DNA of 64,000 bases from Tildeniella nuda ZEHNDER 1965/U140 (GTDB lineage Bacteria; Cyanobacteriota; Cyanobacteriia; Leptolyngbyales; Leptolyngbyaceae): contig JAHHIG010000002.1 in the NCBI GenBank assembly GCA_019358895.1, positions 310,001 through 374,000 on the forward strand, given 5' to 3'. The translations under genes were made by a program, and so were the position numbers. Below the pieces are notes generated by a model. That model was not told the origin of the DNA. It did no database searches and saw nothing but the letters and a program-made list of their open reading frames with translations. Below are positions 1 through 8,586 of the stretch, piece by piece (position 1 is the first letter of the stretch; each line of letters begins with the position of its first letter).

Positions 1-206
1 AGCACGCCTGCACCATAGCGTTCAGCAATTTCTACCAGCACAGGTAAACCTGGCTCAACTGCTTCTCTCGCGTAAACATCAGCATCCAGAACAGGCAGCT
101 TGTGAACAGTTGACAGATAGTTCGACACAGTGGTTTTGCCCATCCCAATGCCACCCGTAAGACCGATGAGGCGCTGAAATAGCTGAGCTTGGCTGCGAGT
201 GTTCAT
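1..206 (-). CDS. coaE: Dephospho-CoA kinase, N-terminal part (truncated by window edge)
   Basis: Catalyses the last step of coenzyme A synthesis, ATP-dependent phosphorylation of dephospho-CoA in the cytosol. Only about 68 residues are in the window. Translation from the ATG at 206 begins MNTRSQAQLFQRLIGLTGG and continues with a P-loop of the form GGIGMGKTT (about residues 18-26), then a VLDADVYAREAVEPG segment typical of the CoA-binding region of the CoaE family. The gene runs off the left edge. The region from 207 to ndhM holds its promoter. I am fairly sure of the family because both the P-loop context and the DAD motif fit. Confidence 0.88.
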   Translation of the reverse strand, partial: MNTRSQAQLFQRLIGLTGGIGMGKTTVSNYLSTVHKLPVLDADVYAREAVEPGLPVLVEIAERYGAGV

Positions 207-793
207 ACGTAGACACCTGACGATGTGAAGGTGATCTGCCAGCAAGGGTTCTCTAAGTTTAGGGTCACTCAAGCAAGGCGCTGCAATCAAAGCAGTTGAG
301 CCAGAAAAGTTAGAACAGCCCTGATATCCTTGGCGCTGACAAGAGCCACCTGAATCCTGCGAGTTTCCTAAATAATGAACGAAAATTTAGCAAAATGAGC
401 AAACAGAACTCAATTAGCAGGTGGACAGACCGATACCACGAAGATAGACAGTAGATGCTAGGTCATTGCAGCTCTAGCCTATTACGCCTTACCGTCTAGC
501 GAGGCATCGACGAATACGTTTACAGTCGTTCCGAAGGCTTTCCAAAGGCTTTTTGAAGGCTTTTTGGAAGTAAGCTCCACACGCTGCCGTCCTAATCTAC
601 AGAATAGAAAGCGTTTTCTCCAGCGGCAAAAAACACCTTAGCGGCACTTGTAGCCTTTTGCCTCTTGTCTTCCTCAATCCGCACATGCGTCACCACTTCA
701 AAAAAATGCTGCGTCAAACGATGGAATCGCTCTCTACCCCTTTACAATAAAAAGCAGAGCTGTGTCCAGTACCCAGTCCAGCGGAGTCATACC
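207..793. other. Intergenic region between coaE and ndhM
   Basis: I see no convincing gene in this 587-base gap, which must carry the promoters of coaE (leftward) and ndhM (rightward). Positions 534-565 hold three close copies of an AAGGCTTT motif, a local degenerate repeat. An open frame runs upstream of ndhM from a TTG at 665 but reads low-complexity, Cys/Lys-rich residues unlike the family, so it is treated as leader. Confidence 0.5.
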
Positions 794-1135
794 ATGCTGT
801 TAAAATCCACTACTCGACACATCCATATTTTTACGGCTGTGATCGAAAATAATGAACTCGTCCCTAGTGACAGCGTACTAACGCTCGATATTGACCCAGA
901 CAACGAATTCAATTGGAATGAAGAGTCTGTACAGAAGGTGTATCGCAAGTTCGATGAGTTAGTCGAATCCTATAGTGGAGCTGACTTGACCGACTACAAC
1001 CTCCGTCGTATTGGCTCCGATCTAGAGCATTTTGTACGATCGCTCCTGCAAAAAGGCGACATTTCTTATAACCTCAACAGTCGCGTACTGAACTACAGCA
1101 TGGGTTTACCGCGCGTTGCTGCGGGTGAAAACTAG
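794..1135 (+). CDS. ndhM: NAD(P)H-quinone oxidoreductase subunit M (NDH-1)
   Basis: NdhM is a peripheral subunit specific to the photosynthetic NDH-1 complex of cyanobacteria and chloroplasts. That complex takes electrons from ferredoxin for respiration, cyclic electron flow and CO2 uptake. The 113-residue product begins [20 protein letters not shown] and carries the conserved [34 protein letters not shown] and [16 protein letters not shown] segments, matching the family over its whole length. The ATG at 794 has a GGAG about 7 bases upstream. The frame stays open to a TTG at 665, but that 43-residue extension is not family-like. It appears monocistronic. Confidence 0.95.
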   Translation: MLLKSTTRHIHIFTAVIENNELVPSDSVLTLDIDPDNEFNWNEESVQKVYRKFDELVESYSGADLTDYNLRRIGSDLEHFVRSLLQKGDISYNLNSRVLNYSMGLPRVAAGEN

Positions 1136-1417
1136 CGCCTCACTGACTGAGAATGCTGATACGGGCGATCGGGCAGCGCTTACTTTTGACAGCGGTATTG
1201 ACTGAACGTCCGGCACCTCTTTCACAAAGCGTTATCGATCACTGCTTTTTCGCTCGAAAACGCTTAACGGCAGCGATTTGCTTTAGATTTTTTAATAAAA
1301 ACTCTCATCAAATCAGTCTACCGTAACAATTGGGTGGGTTATCAAAGAGGTCGAACTGCGTTCATCGATCGACGCATCATCCAGCATCAAGTCAACGTTA
1401 GATTTAGAAGATTTAGC

Positions 1418-2134
1418 ATGAGCAGTAATTTAGCAACAAAGCTACGTGAGGGCACCAAAAAGTCTCACTCAATGGCTGAGAACGTCGGTTTCGTGAAATG
1501 CTTTTTAAAGGGAGTTGTCGAGAAAAACTCCTACCGCAAGCTTGTAGCCAACCTTTACTTTGTCTACTCAGCAATGGAAGAAGAGATGGAGCGCCATCAG
1601 CACCATCCGCTTCTCTCTAAAATCTATTTCTCCGAACTAAACCGCAAAGCGTCGCTAGAGCAGGATTTGTATTACTACTTCGGCAGCAATTGGCGAGAGC
1701 AGGTGTCTCCCTCTCCAGCCGCTGAAGCGTATGTGCAACGCATTCGTGAAATCTCTCAGACGGCTCCTGAACTGCTGATCGCTCATTCTTACACCCGTTA
1801 CTTAGGCGATCTTTCCGGCGGTCAAATCTTGAAAGGCATTGCGCAACGTGGCATGAATCTTTCAGAAGGCAACGGTACAGCGTTCTACGAGTTCAACAAC
1901 ATCGCCGACGAAAAGCAGTTTAAGGCAACCTACCGTCAGGCAATGAACGATCTACCGATCGATGACGCAACTGCCGATCGCATTGTTGACGAAGCAAACG
2001 CTGCGTTTGGCATGAATATGAAGCTGTTCCAGGAACTGGAAGGCAACCTCATCAAAGCGATCGGGTCGATGCTGTTTAATACCCTGACCCGCCGTCGCAC
2101 CCGTGGCAGCACCGAACTGGCAACGGCTGATTAA
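1418..2134 (+). CDS. ho1: Heme oxygenase (biliverdin-producing)
   Basis: Opens heme to biliverdin IX-alpha with release of CO and iron, using reduced ferredoxin. In cyanobacteria this is the first committed step to phycobilin chromophores. The 238-residue protein starts MSSNLATKLREGTKKSHSMA, with the heme-ligating histidine at residue 17, and has the distal-helix motif GDLSGGQ near residues 131-137. Length is normal for cyanobacterial HO1. An ORF extension to a GTG/TTG at 1334 is basic and unlike the family, so I chose the ATG at 1418. No neighbouring bilin reductase is seen, so it is probably transcribed alone. Confidence 0.95.
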   Translation: MSSNLATKLREGTKKSHSMAENVGFVKCFLKGVVEKNSYRKLVANLYFVYSAMEEEMERHQHHPLLSKIYFSELNRKASLEQDLYYYFGSNWREQVSPSPAAEAYVQRIREISQTAPELLIAHSYTRYLGDLSGGQILKGIAQRGMNLSEGNGTAFYEFNNIADEKQFKATYRQAMNDLPIDDATADRIVDEANAAFGMNMKLFQELEGNLIKAIGSMLFNTLTRRRTRGSTELATAD

Positions 2135-2261
2135 TGTACGCAGTTTTTCATCTCTAATGTCTTCCCTCGAATCCTGGGAGCTTGGTAGTCGAAACGCTAT
2201 CAAGCCCTCAGGATTCACAGTTTGAAGCCAGGTTTAGCCTACTAATTTTCAGTTATTAGAA

Positions 2262-2310
2262 GAAGGCAGTAGTCAGAAGTTAAAAGTCAGAAGTTAAAAG
2301 TCGAAAGCTG
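2262..2310. repeat. Short degenerate tandem repeat (AGTCAGAAGTTAAA type)
   Basis: Between the heme oxygenase gene and the CobW gene the motif AGTCAGAAGTTAAA occurs in tandem (about 2274-2302) with degenerate flanking copies (AGTAGTCAGAAG, AAGTCGAAAG). It is followed by a C/T-rich tract (2322-2390) up to the next start codon. A related AGTCAGAAGTCAGC motif occurs near 33657. Confidence 0.6.
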
Positions 2311-2389
2311 AATTGACTTAAACCTCCTCCCCCGCTCCCCCTGCTTCTCCCTCTCTCCTCCCCCCTCTCTCCTCACTTCCCTTCCCCAC

Positions 2390-3469
2390 ATGGCAGCAAA
2401 AATTCCCGTCACGATCATCACAGGCTTTCTCGGCAGCGGTAAAACGACACTGATCCGCCACTTGCTACAAAACAATCAGGGCAGGCGGATTGCTGTCCTG
2501 GTCAACGAATTTGGCGAATTAGGTATTGATGGCGACTTGCTGAGATCGTGCCAGGTTTGTGATGATGAGACACTTGCCGACGGGCAATCTACAGCGGTCA
2601 AAGCAAGTCTACCTGATATTGTTGAACTCACTAACGGCTGTCTCTGCTGTACCGTGCAAGAAGAATTTCTGCCCGTCATGTTAGAGCTACTCAAACGTAG
2701 AGACAGCCTGGACTGCATTCTCATCGAAACCTCCGGTCTAGCGCTCCCCAAACCCTTGATCAAAGCCTTTCGGTGGCACGAAATTTCTCATGCAGTCACG
2801 GTGGACGGCGTGATTACTGTTGTTGATTGCGAAGCCGTTTCTACAGGCACGATCGCCACTGACCTGCAAGCGCTAGAAGCTCAGCGCCAAGCTGATCCCA
2901 ACCTGGATCACGAAACTCCCATTCAAGAGCTGTTTGAAGACCAGCTTGCCTGCGCTGATTTGGTGATTCTCAACAAAGCGGATTTGGTGGATGCCCAAAC
3001 TCAGGCTCACGTGGAACAGCTTGTGCAGCAAGAGCTACCCAGAGCCGTCAAAATTGTCTCCAGTCAGCATGGGCAACTTGACCCCAATCTTCTGCTCGGC
3101 TTTCAGGCTGCCGTTGAACATCACTTAAGCTCTCGACCCAGCCATCATGACGAAGAAGAAGACCATGATCACGATGATGAAATCACCTCTGCTCATCTGG
3201 TACTCGATCGCGCCTTCGATCCCGTTCTACTGAGACAACAACTAGAAACCCTGGTGCAAGAACAGGAGATTTACCGCATTAAAGGCTTCGTTGCGGTGCC
3301 GCAAAAAACGATGCGTCTTGTGATGCAGGGTGTCGGTAAGCGGTTTGACCAATTCTACGATCGCCCCTGGCATCCTGAAGAACTGAAACAAACTCGCCTT
3401 GTTTTCATTGGTCGCGCCCTCAATGCAGCTCAAATCGAACATCGATTAACCGCACTGCCGACGGTCTGA
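2390..3469 (+). CDS. CobW/COG0523-family GTP-binding metallochaperone
   Basis: A G3E-family P-loop GTPase of the CobW/YjiA/ZigA group, thought to deliver metal ions such as Co or Zn to target proteins. The 359-residue product has the Walker A motif GFLGSGKTT (12-20), the metal-binding C-x-C-C motif in NGCLCC (82-87), and the G4 element LNKADL. A His/Asp/Glu-rich loop near residues 247-262 is typical of family members that buffer metals, and a CobW C-terminal domain follows. In cyanobacterial genomes this protein is usually labelled cobalamin biosynthesis protein CobW. The true substrate cannot be told from sequence, and no cobalamin genes are adjacent. Confidence 0.9.
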   Translation: MAAKIPVTIITGFLGSGKTTLIRHLLQNNQGRRIAVLVNEFGELGIDGDLLRSCQVCDDETLADGQSTAVKASLPDIVELTNGCLCCTVQEEFLPVMLELLKRRDSLDCILIETSGLALPKPLIKAFRWHEISHAVTVDGVITVVDCEAVSTGTIATDLQALEAQRQADPNLDHETPIQELFEDQLACADLVILNKADLVDAQTQAHVEQLVQQELPRAVKIVSSQHGQLDPNLLLGFQAAVEHHLSSRPSHHDEEEDHDHDDEITSAHLVLDRAFDPVLLRQQLETLVQEQEIYRIKGFVAVPQKTMRLVMQGVGKRFDQFYDRPWHPEELKQTRLVFIGRALNAAQIEHRLTALPTV

Positions 3470-3521
3470 GCGGTCAAGGCGCTTTGAGTTAATCTGACTA
3501 CTCAATTGGCTTTTTAGCCTT

Positions 3522-3836
3522 CTAAAGCGTCTTGCCACACACATCAACCAGATAGCACATGGAGCGGAAACGTAGCCCAACTAACTGATCGTAGAGCGGA
3601 TTAAGTTTGCAGAGAGGCGGAATATGAGCGATCTTGCGACCAAAAACAAAAACATCACGCTCAAAGGGACATTGACCAGGAATAAGCTTGTACAACAGTC
3701 GAGCTAAGGTTGGGTCATTGACGGAGACGTTATCAAGCCACTGACGGACGGGCTGTAGAACATCGATGCGGAGGGTGTTTGATGTTGTCTGTTTGGAATG
3801 CAAATTGGCATGAAAGGTTAGGTCTAAGTCAGACAT
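3522..3836 (-). CDS. Mo-dependent nitrogenase C-terminal-like small protein
   Basis: A 104-residue protein whose C-terminal half (IPPLCKLNPLYDQLVGLRFR and the following MCYLVDVCG) resembles the short cyanobacterial family annotated as Mo-dependent nitrogenase, C-terminal. Despite that name these proteins occur in many cyanobacteria, including non-fixers, and have no proven role. No nif genes lie nearby, so no link to nitrogen fixation should be inferred. The ATG at 3836 starts MSDLDLTFHANLHSKQTT. A 16-codon extension to 3884 is possible but less likely. The gene is convergent with the CobW gene. Confidence 0.75.
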   Translation of the reverse strand: MSDLDLTFHANLHSKQTTSNTLRIDVLQPVRQWLDNVSVNDPTLARLLYKLIPGQCPFERDVFVFGRKIAHIPPLCKLNPLYDQLVGLRFRSMCYLVDVCGKTL

Positions 3837-4528
3837 GGTGTTACCCTCTATTGTCTGTGCGTTCTCAATCATCAATGCACGCACTTATAAGCTTTGATGC
3901 TGTAGCTGATTGATTGTTCCTACCTACAAGATACAAATCAGGATCAAGTTTTCCGTAAAGCTAAGAATAGCTCTGTTAAATCTCTAATAAAGTTCCAATG
4001 AATTTGCACTATCACCTGTGTGCATTGATCACCAATTATTCAGCCTTAGAGCGGCATAATATAGTGAGATTTTGGTGCTAAGAATAACAGTTGCGTTGAA
4101 ATAATTCAGCTAAGAGCGATCGCCTTCAGCTAGAGCCGATCGATGCAAAAGAACCGTAACATAAGATACAAACAGTCCGTGTATAGATTGCTCCGTCAAG
4201 CGTACAGGCATTAAGCCGTACAAAATTGCCGCAGCTTAGGTAAATAAGATTGAGCATAAAACCCTTTTGAGCCGCATCAGTAATCATCGATTAGCACAAG
4301 TTCTATAAAGAACGCAATACCAAAATCAGGACGAGCGTTAATTCTCTGAAAAGCAATGTTTACGTCCTCAATCGCCACATTCTTTTTGATACAAATTGCT
4401 TATGGTTAGTAAGTTGTGATTTCAATCACAGTTGAAGGGCAATGGAAGGGCAATCGCGATCGCAAACTTGTGTTCAAGAAAACGTAAAGCTTTGGTAGAC
4501 TCAATGTGCGATTGTTTTGGGTGCATCA
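3837..4528. other. Long intergenic region, no gene recognised
   Basis: About 690 AT-leaning bases between two divergent small genes. I found no tRNA, riboswitch or plausible protein. A GCGATCGC octamer lies near 4118 and another near 4455, and an 11-base motif (GAAGGGCAATG) is duplicated near 4434-4452. Promoters for both flanking genes must be here. An unrecognised small RNA cannot be excluded. Confidence 0.4.
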
Positions 4529-4732
4529 ATGACGAAAGAAATTCATCTACACCGTCCTGATATTGAGCAGATGGTGAATAGAATTACCGCTTGCGGGAAG
4601 ATTAGCCGCCACGATCAGCAGCAGTTCATGTCTGCACTTCTCTCTCAAAAAACCATTAGCCAAACGGAGCAAGCATTGATTAACCGAGTGTTTGAACTGC
4701 TGCGGGCTGGTCGTTTGCGAGTTGTAGACTGA
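4529..4732 (+). CDS. Small conserved cyanobacterial protein of unknown function
   Basis: A 67-residue acidic/helical protein beginning MTKEIHLHRPDIEQMVNRIT and ending in FELLRAGRLRVVD. This pattern (HLxRPDIxxxVxRI..., SRxDQQxxMSALL, EQALINRVF) looks like a small protein family conserved across cyanobacteria, recognised from memory of its overall pattern rather than a named domain. No function is known to me. The ATG at 4529 is preferred over the in-frame TTG at 4517 because the conserved sequence starts there. It has no membrane segment or signal peptide and lies convergent with crtH. Confidence 0.7.
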   Translation: MTKEIHLHRPDIEQMVNRITACGKISRHDQQQFMSALLSQKTISQTEQALINRVFELLRAGRLRVVD

Positions 4733-4768
4733 ATCACTTCGCTCTACACAAGCCTAGAAACCATAAGC

Positions 4769-6316
4769 CTAGAAACCTAAGTCAGTAGCAACGCGGTGAG
4801 CGCAAGCAAAGCCCGAAAAAGCAACGGCATTCAGCCCTTGTCCTGGAAACGTACTGTCGCCAACGCAGTACAATCCCGCAACAGCAGTGCGATTAAAAGG
4901 CATTCCTAGCAAGCCCGCTAACTTGCGTCGAGGAATGGGTCCGTAGGTACCATCGTCGCGCCCTAAAAAGCGACGATGGGTACGTGGCGTGCCAACTTCC
5001 TGATACTCCACGTGAGCAGTAAGACCGGGAAAGATCCTCTCAAGCCGCTGAATCAAATGAGTCGCTGCTGCTGCTTTACGGGCTTTGTACTCGCTAGGCG
5101 TGAGGTGCTGCCAGCTCTCCATCCAACTGGGAGTAAAGGTATGGATAATGTGATGACCGGGAGGCGCTAACGACGGATCAAGCAGGGTCGGAATCGAGAC
5201 AAAAATGGTGCCTTCAGCCGCTTCCATGTGCTCCCAATCTTCGAGCAAAATGTGGTGACACTCCGTCCCTGCTTGCAATACATCTGCTTTAACACCCAGA
5301 TGCAAACTGAGGAAGCTGGGTGATTTCTGATAGCGACGTTGCCATTTGCGTTCAGCCGACGGCATTTGTGCGGGTGGAATCAGTTTCTCGAAGGTGTCCC
5401 AACGGGTCGCGTTGGAAATAATCCGTTTAGCAGAATAGATTTTGCCAGATGCTAACTCTACGCCCACGGCGCGCCCGTTCTCCTGCAAAATTTTAGTGAC
5501 TCTAGCTTTGTACTGAATGTGTCCACCACATTTTTCTAGCCCTTCAACTAACTTTTGGGCGATTTGCCCGACACCGCCTTTGGGGTAGTTGATCCCACCG
5601 TAGTGTCGATCGCTAAACACCATTCCAGCATTAATCATCGGGGTGCGATCGGCTGGCACAACAGACCAGCAGTAGCATTCCATATCGATAAACTTCAGCA
5701 GTGCTGGGTCGCTAATGTAGCGTCGAGCCAGATCGCCAGCATTTTGAGGCAAATACTTCACTAACCCTAAACAGGCAAGCGGATGCTGAAAAAAGACACG
5801 TGCTAGATAGCGGGGTTCTTCTAGCGATAGCAAATCCATCGCATTCAAGCATTTAAAGACGCGCCAGCATTCATCGTAAAACTGTCGGATGCCTACCGCT
5901 TCGTGGGGGAAATGAGTGATTAGCTCTTGCAAAAAATTCTCATAGTCTCGATGCACTTTTAGCTCTAAACCGTCAGGCAAGTGGTAGTGAATCTGCACCG
6001 GATCAGGAACGGTCTCTAAGCTCACATTCACGGCTTGCAGAGCACGAGTGAGAAGATTGGTGGTGCCTTGCTGCCCAAACCCGAAAATCATCGACGCGCC
6101 GACATCAAACCGATAGCCCTGGCGCTCAAAAGACCCAGAGCTACCACCCGGTATCAGGTAACGCTCTAGCACTAGCACACTCGCTCCCTTGGCAGCTAGC
6201 TGAGTAGCCGTAACCAAGCCGCCAATGCCAGAACCAATGACGATCGCATCAAACTCAGCCGCAACGGGTGAAAGCGTGGACGATCGCTCGGAGGTAGATG
6301 GAGAAGATAGAGACAT
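4769..6316 (-). CDS. crtH: Carotenoid (prolycopene) isomerase
   Basis: CRTISO/CrtH is an FAD-dependent membrane-associated enzyme that isomerises poly-cis-lycopene to all-trans-lycopene, giving precursors of beta-carotene and xanthophylls. The 515-residue protein has the Rossmann motif VIGSGIGGL near residues 26-34, an [20 protein letters not shown] segment, and the C-terminal FAD motif [20 protein letters not shown]. Length agrees with cyanobacterial CrtH. The ATG at 6316 ([10 protein letters not shown]) was chosen. The upstream frame to 6427 includes repeat-derived residues. It is the only carotenoid gene in the window and seems monocistronic. Confidence 0.93.
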   Translation of the reverse strand: MSLSSPSTSERSSTLSPVAAEFDAIVIGSGIGGLVTATQLAAKGASVLVLERYLIPGGSSGSFERQGYRFDVGASMIFGFGQQGTTNLLTRALQAVNVSLETVPDPVQIHYHLPDGLELKVHRDYENFLQELITHFPHEAVGIRQFYDECWRVFKCLNAMDLLSLEEPRYLARVFFQHPLACLGLVKYLPQNAGDLARRYISDPALLKFIDMECYCWSVVPADRTPMINAGMVFSDRHYGGINYPKGGVGQIAQKLVEGLEKCGGHIQYKARVTKILQENGRAVGVELASGKIYSAKRIISNATRWDTFEKLIPPAQMPSAERKWQRRYQKSPSFLSLHLGVKADVLQAGTECHHILLEDWEHMEAAEGTIFVSIPTLLDPSLAPPGHHIIHTFTPSWMESWQHLTPSEYKARKAAAATHLIQRLERIFPGLTAHVEYQEVGTPRTHRRFLGRDDGTYGPIPRRKLAGLLGMPFNRTAVAGLYCVGDSTFPGQGLNAVAFSGFACAHRVATDLGF

Positions 6317-6443
6317 GAAACCTTTGATAAACAAGACTTCTAACAGTTTATCGGAGTTGATGTCTCTGGGGGGCTTTGAGCGAGTAAGCGGTAGCCCTTT
6401 GTCCAACGCTGAAGGGAGATTACGCAATGTGCAAGTAAATTTG

Positions 6444-6530
6444 CCCTCATCCCCACCCTTCTCCTTAGGGAGAAGGGCTTTCGGACTTTCCAGTTCCCTC
6501 TCCTTCTGGGAGAGGGCTAGGGTGAGGGTG
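6444..6530. repeat. REP-like inverted repeat
   Basis: Two hairpin-forming blocks, CCCTTCTCCTTAGGGAGAAGGG and CCCTCTCCTTCTGGGAGAGGG, are flanked by outer arms CCCTCATCCCC / AGGGTGAGGG. The whole unit is an imperfect nested inverted repeat, of a type common as dispersed copies in bacterial intergenic regions. Confidence 0.65.
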
Positions 6531-6611
6531 TCTCAGCAGGCGTTTCAGGAAAGTTGCACATCGCGTGAGATTAGTCAGAAACAGTGATGTCGAGAAATGG
6601 TTACAGCAGGC

Positions 6612-6679
6612 AAAAAAAGGGGCTTGGTCTTCTACCGATGACCAAGCCGCCCTACCGATCCTTCAGAGAGGAGAACACT
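6612..6679 (-). ncRNA. Candidate small RNA, IsaR1-like (about 68 nt)
   Basis: On the minus strand a promoter (TTGACA at 6715-6710, 17-base spacer, TACGCT at 6692-6687) is followed by a predicted start near 6679. A perfect 9-bp stem (GGCTTGGTC at 6648-6640 with GACCAAGCC at 6629-6621, 10-base loop) and a T7 run (6618-6612) then form a rho-independent terminator. The predicted transcript is about 68 nt and has no coding potential. A Fur-box-like palindrome overlaps the promoter. Length, Fur control and architecture fit IsaR1, the iron-stress sRNA conserved in cyanobacteria that represses photosynthesis and Fe-S protein mRNAs. Identity with IsaR1 is my inference; the promoter and terminator are seen directly. 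Confidence 0.6.
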
Positions 6680-6686
6680 AAGAATA

Positions 6687-6715
6687 AGCGTACATTTATT
6701 GAGAATAATTGTCAA
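6687..6715 (-). promoter_or_regulatory. Sigma70-type promoter with overlapping Fur-like box
   Basis: TTGACA and TACGCT are spaced by exactly 17 bases on the minus strand. On the plus strand 6700-6714 reads TGAGAATAATTGTCA, which matches the 7-1-7 Fur consensus TGATAATNATTATCA at 12 of the 14 defined positions and is itself a near palindrome. It covers the -35 element and part of the spacer, where a bound repressor would block polymerase. Iron-dependent repression is inferred. Confidence 0.6.
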
Positions 6716-6918
6716 CTTAGTGTCGTGTTTTGCGCGGATTAACGTGTAAGGATGATGAGAAGGTTAGCAGAACGCTCCGGGCGATCGCACAATAGGGGTT
6801 ATGGGAAGTCCTGAAGCGTACAAATTAGGGTGTAGTAAGAGAGTATGATTGGTCAGACGTATGACCTCAGTATGACCTCAGAGGTCTCACCCTTTCTTTC
6901 GCTGTTCTTCTCAACGCT

Positions 6919-7569
6919 ATGACTCTTCAACTGCGCGTCTACGTCCCGCCACATCCACTCATTCAGCACTGGTTGGCTGTCGCTCGTGATGTCTCGACAC
7001 CGTCAACGCTCTTTCGCAGTGCAATGACTGAGCTTGGTCGCTGGCTAACCTACGAAGCGATTCGAGACTGGCTGCCAGTGCAGGAAACAGCAGTGGATAC
7101 GCCGTTGTCTCCTTGCTCAGCCACCTTCATCGACCCAACGGTGCCAGTCGTAGTGATGCCGATTCTACGGGCAGGCTTAGCGCTGTTGGATGGTGCTCAG
7201 GCACTGTTGCCACTGGCATCGATTTACCACATTGGGTTTGTTAGAGATGAAGAAACCCTAACACCAAGCTGCTATCTCAATAAATTGCCAGAGAAATTTG
7301 CGCCGCAGACGCATGTCTTGATTACAGAGCCAATGCTGGCAACGGGAGGAACTAGCCTCGCAGCGATGGCAGAACTGACCCAGCGAGGAGTTGATCCGGC
7401 GCTGGTGCGTATCATTTCAGTTGTTGTCGCTCCAACCGCGTTACAAAAGCTGAGCGCAGCCTATCCTAGTCTCAACATTTATGCCGCAGCGATCGATGAA
7501 GGCTTGAACGATAAGGGCTTTATCGTCCCAGGCTTGGGTGATGCAGGCGATCGCACCTTTGGCACATGA
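6919..7569 (+). CDS. upp: Uracil phosphoribosyltransferase
   Basis: Pyrimidine salvage enzyme that makes UMP from uracil and PRPP in the cytosol. The 216-residue protein shows the family segments VVVMPILRAGLALLDG, the PRPP-binding loop ITEPMLATGGTSLAA (about residues 134-148) and the C-terminal uracil-binding region IDEGLNDKGFIVPGLGDAGDR. Length is normal. The ATG at 6919 begins MTLQLRVYVPPHP. The gene stands alone, with a glycine-zipper protein gene following after about 110 bases. Confidence 0.93.
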   Translation: MTLQLRVYVPPHPLIQHWLAVARDVSTPSTLFRSAMTELGRWLTYEAIRDWLPVQETAVDTPLSPCSATFIDPTVPVVVMPILRAGLALLDGAQALLPLASIYHIGFVRDEETLTPSCYLNKLPEKFAPQTHVLITEPMLATGGTSLAAMAELTQRGVDPALVRIISVVVAPTALQKLSAAYPSLNIYAAAIDEGLNDKGFIVPGLGDAGDRTFGT

Positions 7570-7682
7570 GAATCAGCCTAGAGCCTCAGTAGCCGCCCAG
7601 TCAGTCCAGCGTAACAACGGTTATGCTAGGGGTAATGTAGCAACGGTTAGTGTCAACGACGCAATTGGGATTTTGAGCAGCG

Positions 7683-8021
7683 ATGAGTCAGAGAGACAAT
7701 TTTTCGGGTGGATTTTTACTAGGCGCAATGTTTGGCGGCATTGTTGGCGGTGCTTTAGGTGCCGTGGTCGCTTCCAGGGTGCTAAACCCGCAGTCTGAGG
7801 AACCACTACTGAGCGAGAGTCAGGCAGATCCTCGCCTGGGTAGTAAGCCGAAGCGGCGATCGTTAAAGGCTGTGAGCGGCAAGGCTGATATGGAAGGCGC
7901 TCGCCGTGGTTTAGAGGACAAAATCGCTCAACTCAACGATGCCATTGATGACGTAAGACAACAACTGGGTGGGGTTAATGGGGCAGAAACAGGAGGGCGC
8001 TCGATCGTTAGAGAACCATGA
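7683..8021 (+). CDS. Conserved small membrane-associated glycine-zipper protein
   Basis: The 112-residue product has one hydrophobic glycine-rich segment at about residues 9-32 (GGFLLGAMFGGIVGGALGAVV), a glycine zipper able to insert in a membrane. A basic linker and a short coiled-coil-like stretch (LEDKIAQLNDAIDDVRQQL) follow. It resembles YtxH-like or general small cyanobacterial membrane proteins of unknown function. It lies just upstream of a YggT gene in the same direction, so a shared membrane role is possible. No catalytic motif is present. Confidence 0.7.
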   Translation: MSQRDNFSGGFLLGAMFGGIVGGALGAVVASRVLNPQSEEPLLSESQADPRLGSKPKRRSLKAVSGKADMEGARRGLEDKIAQLNDAIDDVRQQLGGVNGAETGGRSIVREP

Positions 8022-8154
8022 GCCTTCTACTTGATTGTTGTAGCAAGGCTAATCTGAAGTGATAAACTTTGCTTGACTCACTCGAAAGCTGCTGAGATTC
8101 GCTAGATTAAATCCAAGTCCCAATGAACTTCGCCGTGTAAGGAACCATACCGCT

Positions 8155-8466
8155 ATGGGTGACACAAATCTTGTTTTTCTATTGTTTGATGTAGTCCAGA
8201 AATTTATTGGCATCTATACCGCTCTACTATTTATTCGGATTTTGTTGAGTTGGTTCCCCAACATCAACTGGTTTGACCCTCCGTTCTCTATTCTGAGTCA
8301 GTTAACGGATCCGTACCTAAATATCTTTCGATCGATTATTCCGCCACTGGGTGGTCTCGATTTCTCTCCTCTTCTGGCACTGCTCCTTCTGCAAGTGGTT
8401 CAATCTGCTGTTCTACCTTCTGTTGCACAGCTTCTGGCGAGTGTGCAGCCAGGGCTATCGATGTAA
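8155..8466 (+). CDS. YggT family (Ycf19-like) membrane protein
   Basis: A 103-residue integral membrane protein with two hydrophobic segments (about residues 8-32 and 65-90). Between them are the YggT hallmarks RILLSWFPNINWFDPP and LTDPYLNIFRSIIPPLGG. Family members in cyanobacteria and plastids (Ycf19/CCB3-like) are linked to thylakoid or cytochrome b6f assembly and nucleoid distribution, but the exact role of this copy is not known. The ATG at 8155 gives the usual N-terminus length. A strong hairpin terminator follows at 8533. Confidence 0.88.
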   Translation: MGDTNLVFLLFDVVQKFIGIYTALLFIRILLSWFPNINWFDPPFSILSQLTDPYLNIFRSIIPPLGGLDFSPLLALLLLQVVQSAVLPSVAQLLASVQPGLSM

Positions 8467-8532
8467 TGGGCTTAGTGCCGACTGGCGGTTAAACACCTGA
8501 TCAGGCAGCAACTTACCTCTACAACAACTAAT

Positions 8533-8575
8533 AGAAACCTGCCTGTAACATGACTGTAAGGCAGGTTTCTTTTCT
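8533..8575 (+). terminator. Rho-independent terminator between convergent genes
   Basis: A perfect 12-bp inverted repeat (AGAAACCTGCCT at 8533-8544 and AGGCAGGTTTCT at 8559-8570) with a 14-base loop is followed by TTTCT. It lies between the ends of the YggT gene and the convergent 8587-9021 gene, and could serve both directions. Confidence 0.8.
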
Positions 8576-8586
8576 ATAAGCTGTAT

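Larger units (their letters stand above)
6317..6918. other. Divergent intergenic region crtH/upp with repeat and candidate sRNA
   Basis: This 600-base region holds a REP-like inverted repeat (about 6444-6530) and, further right, a compact promoter-to-terminator unit on the minus strand (6612-6715) annotated separately as a candidate sRNA. The remainder (6716-6918) should contain the upp promoter. A short ATGACCTCAGT direct repeat sits at about 6860-6882. Confidence 0.6.

Noticed and set aside
665-793. Longer NdhM beginning at a TTG at 665
   Set aside because: The extra 43 residues are basic and Cys-rich, unlike the family, and the ATG at 794 has a proper SD.
3522-3836. Real nitrogenase subunit
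   Set aside because: Only resembles the short C-terminal family; no nif genes, no metal-cluster cysteines pattern, so fixation is not implied.
6444-6530. Terminator for crtH or upp
   Set aside because: It lies upstream of both divergent genes, so it cannot end either; it is better described as a dispersed repeat.
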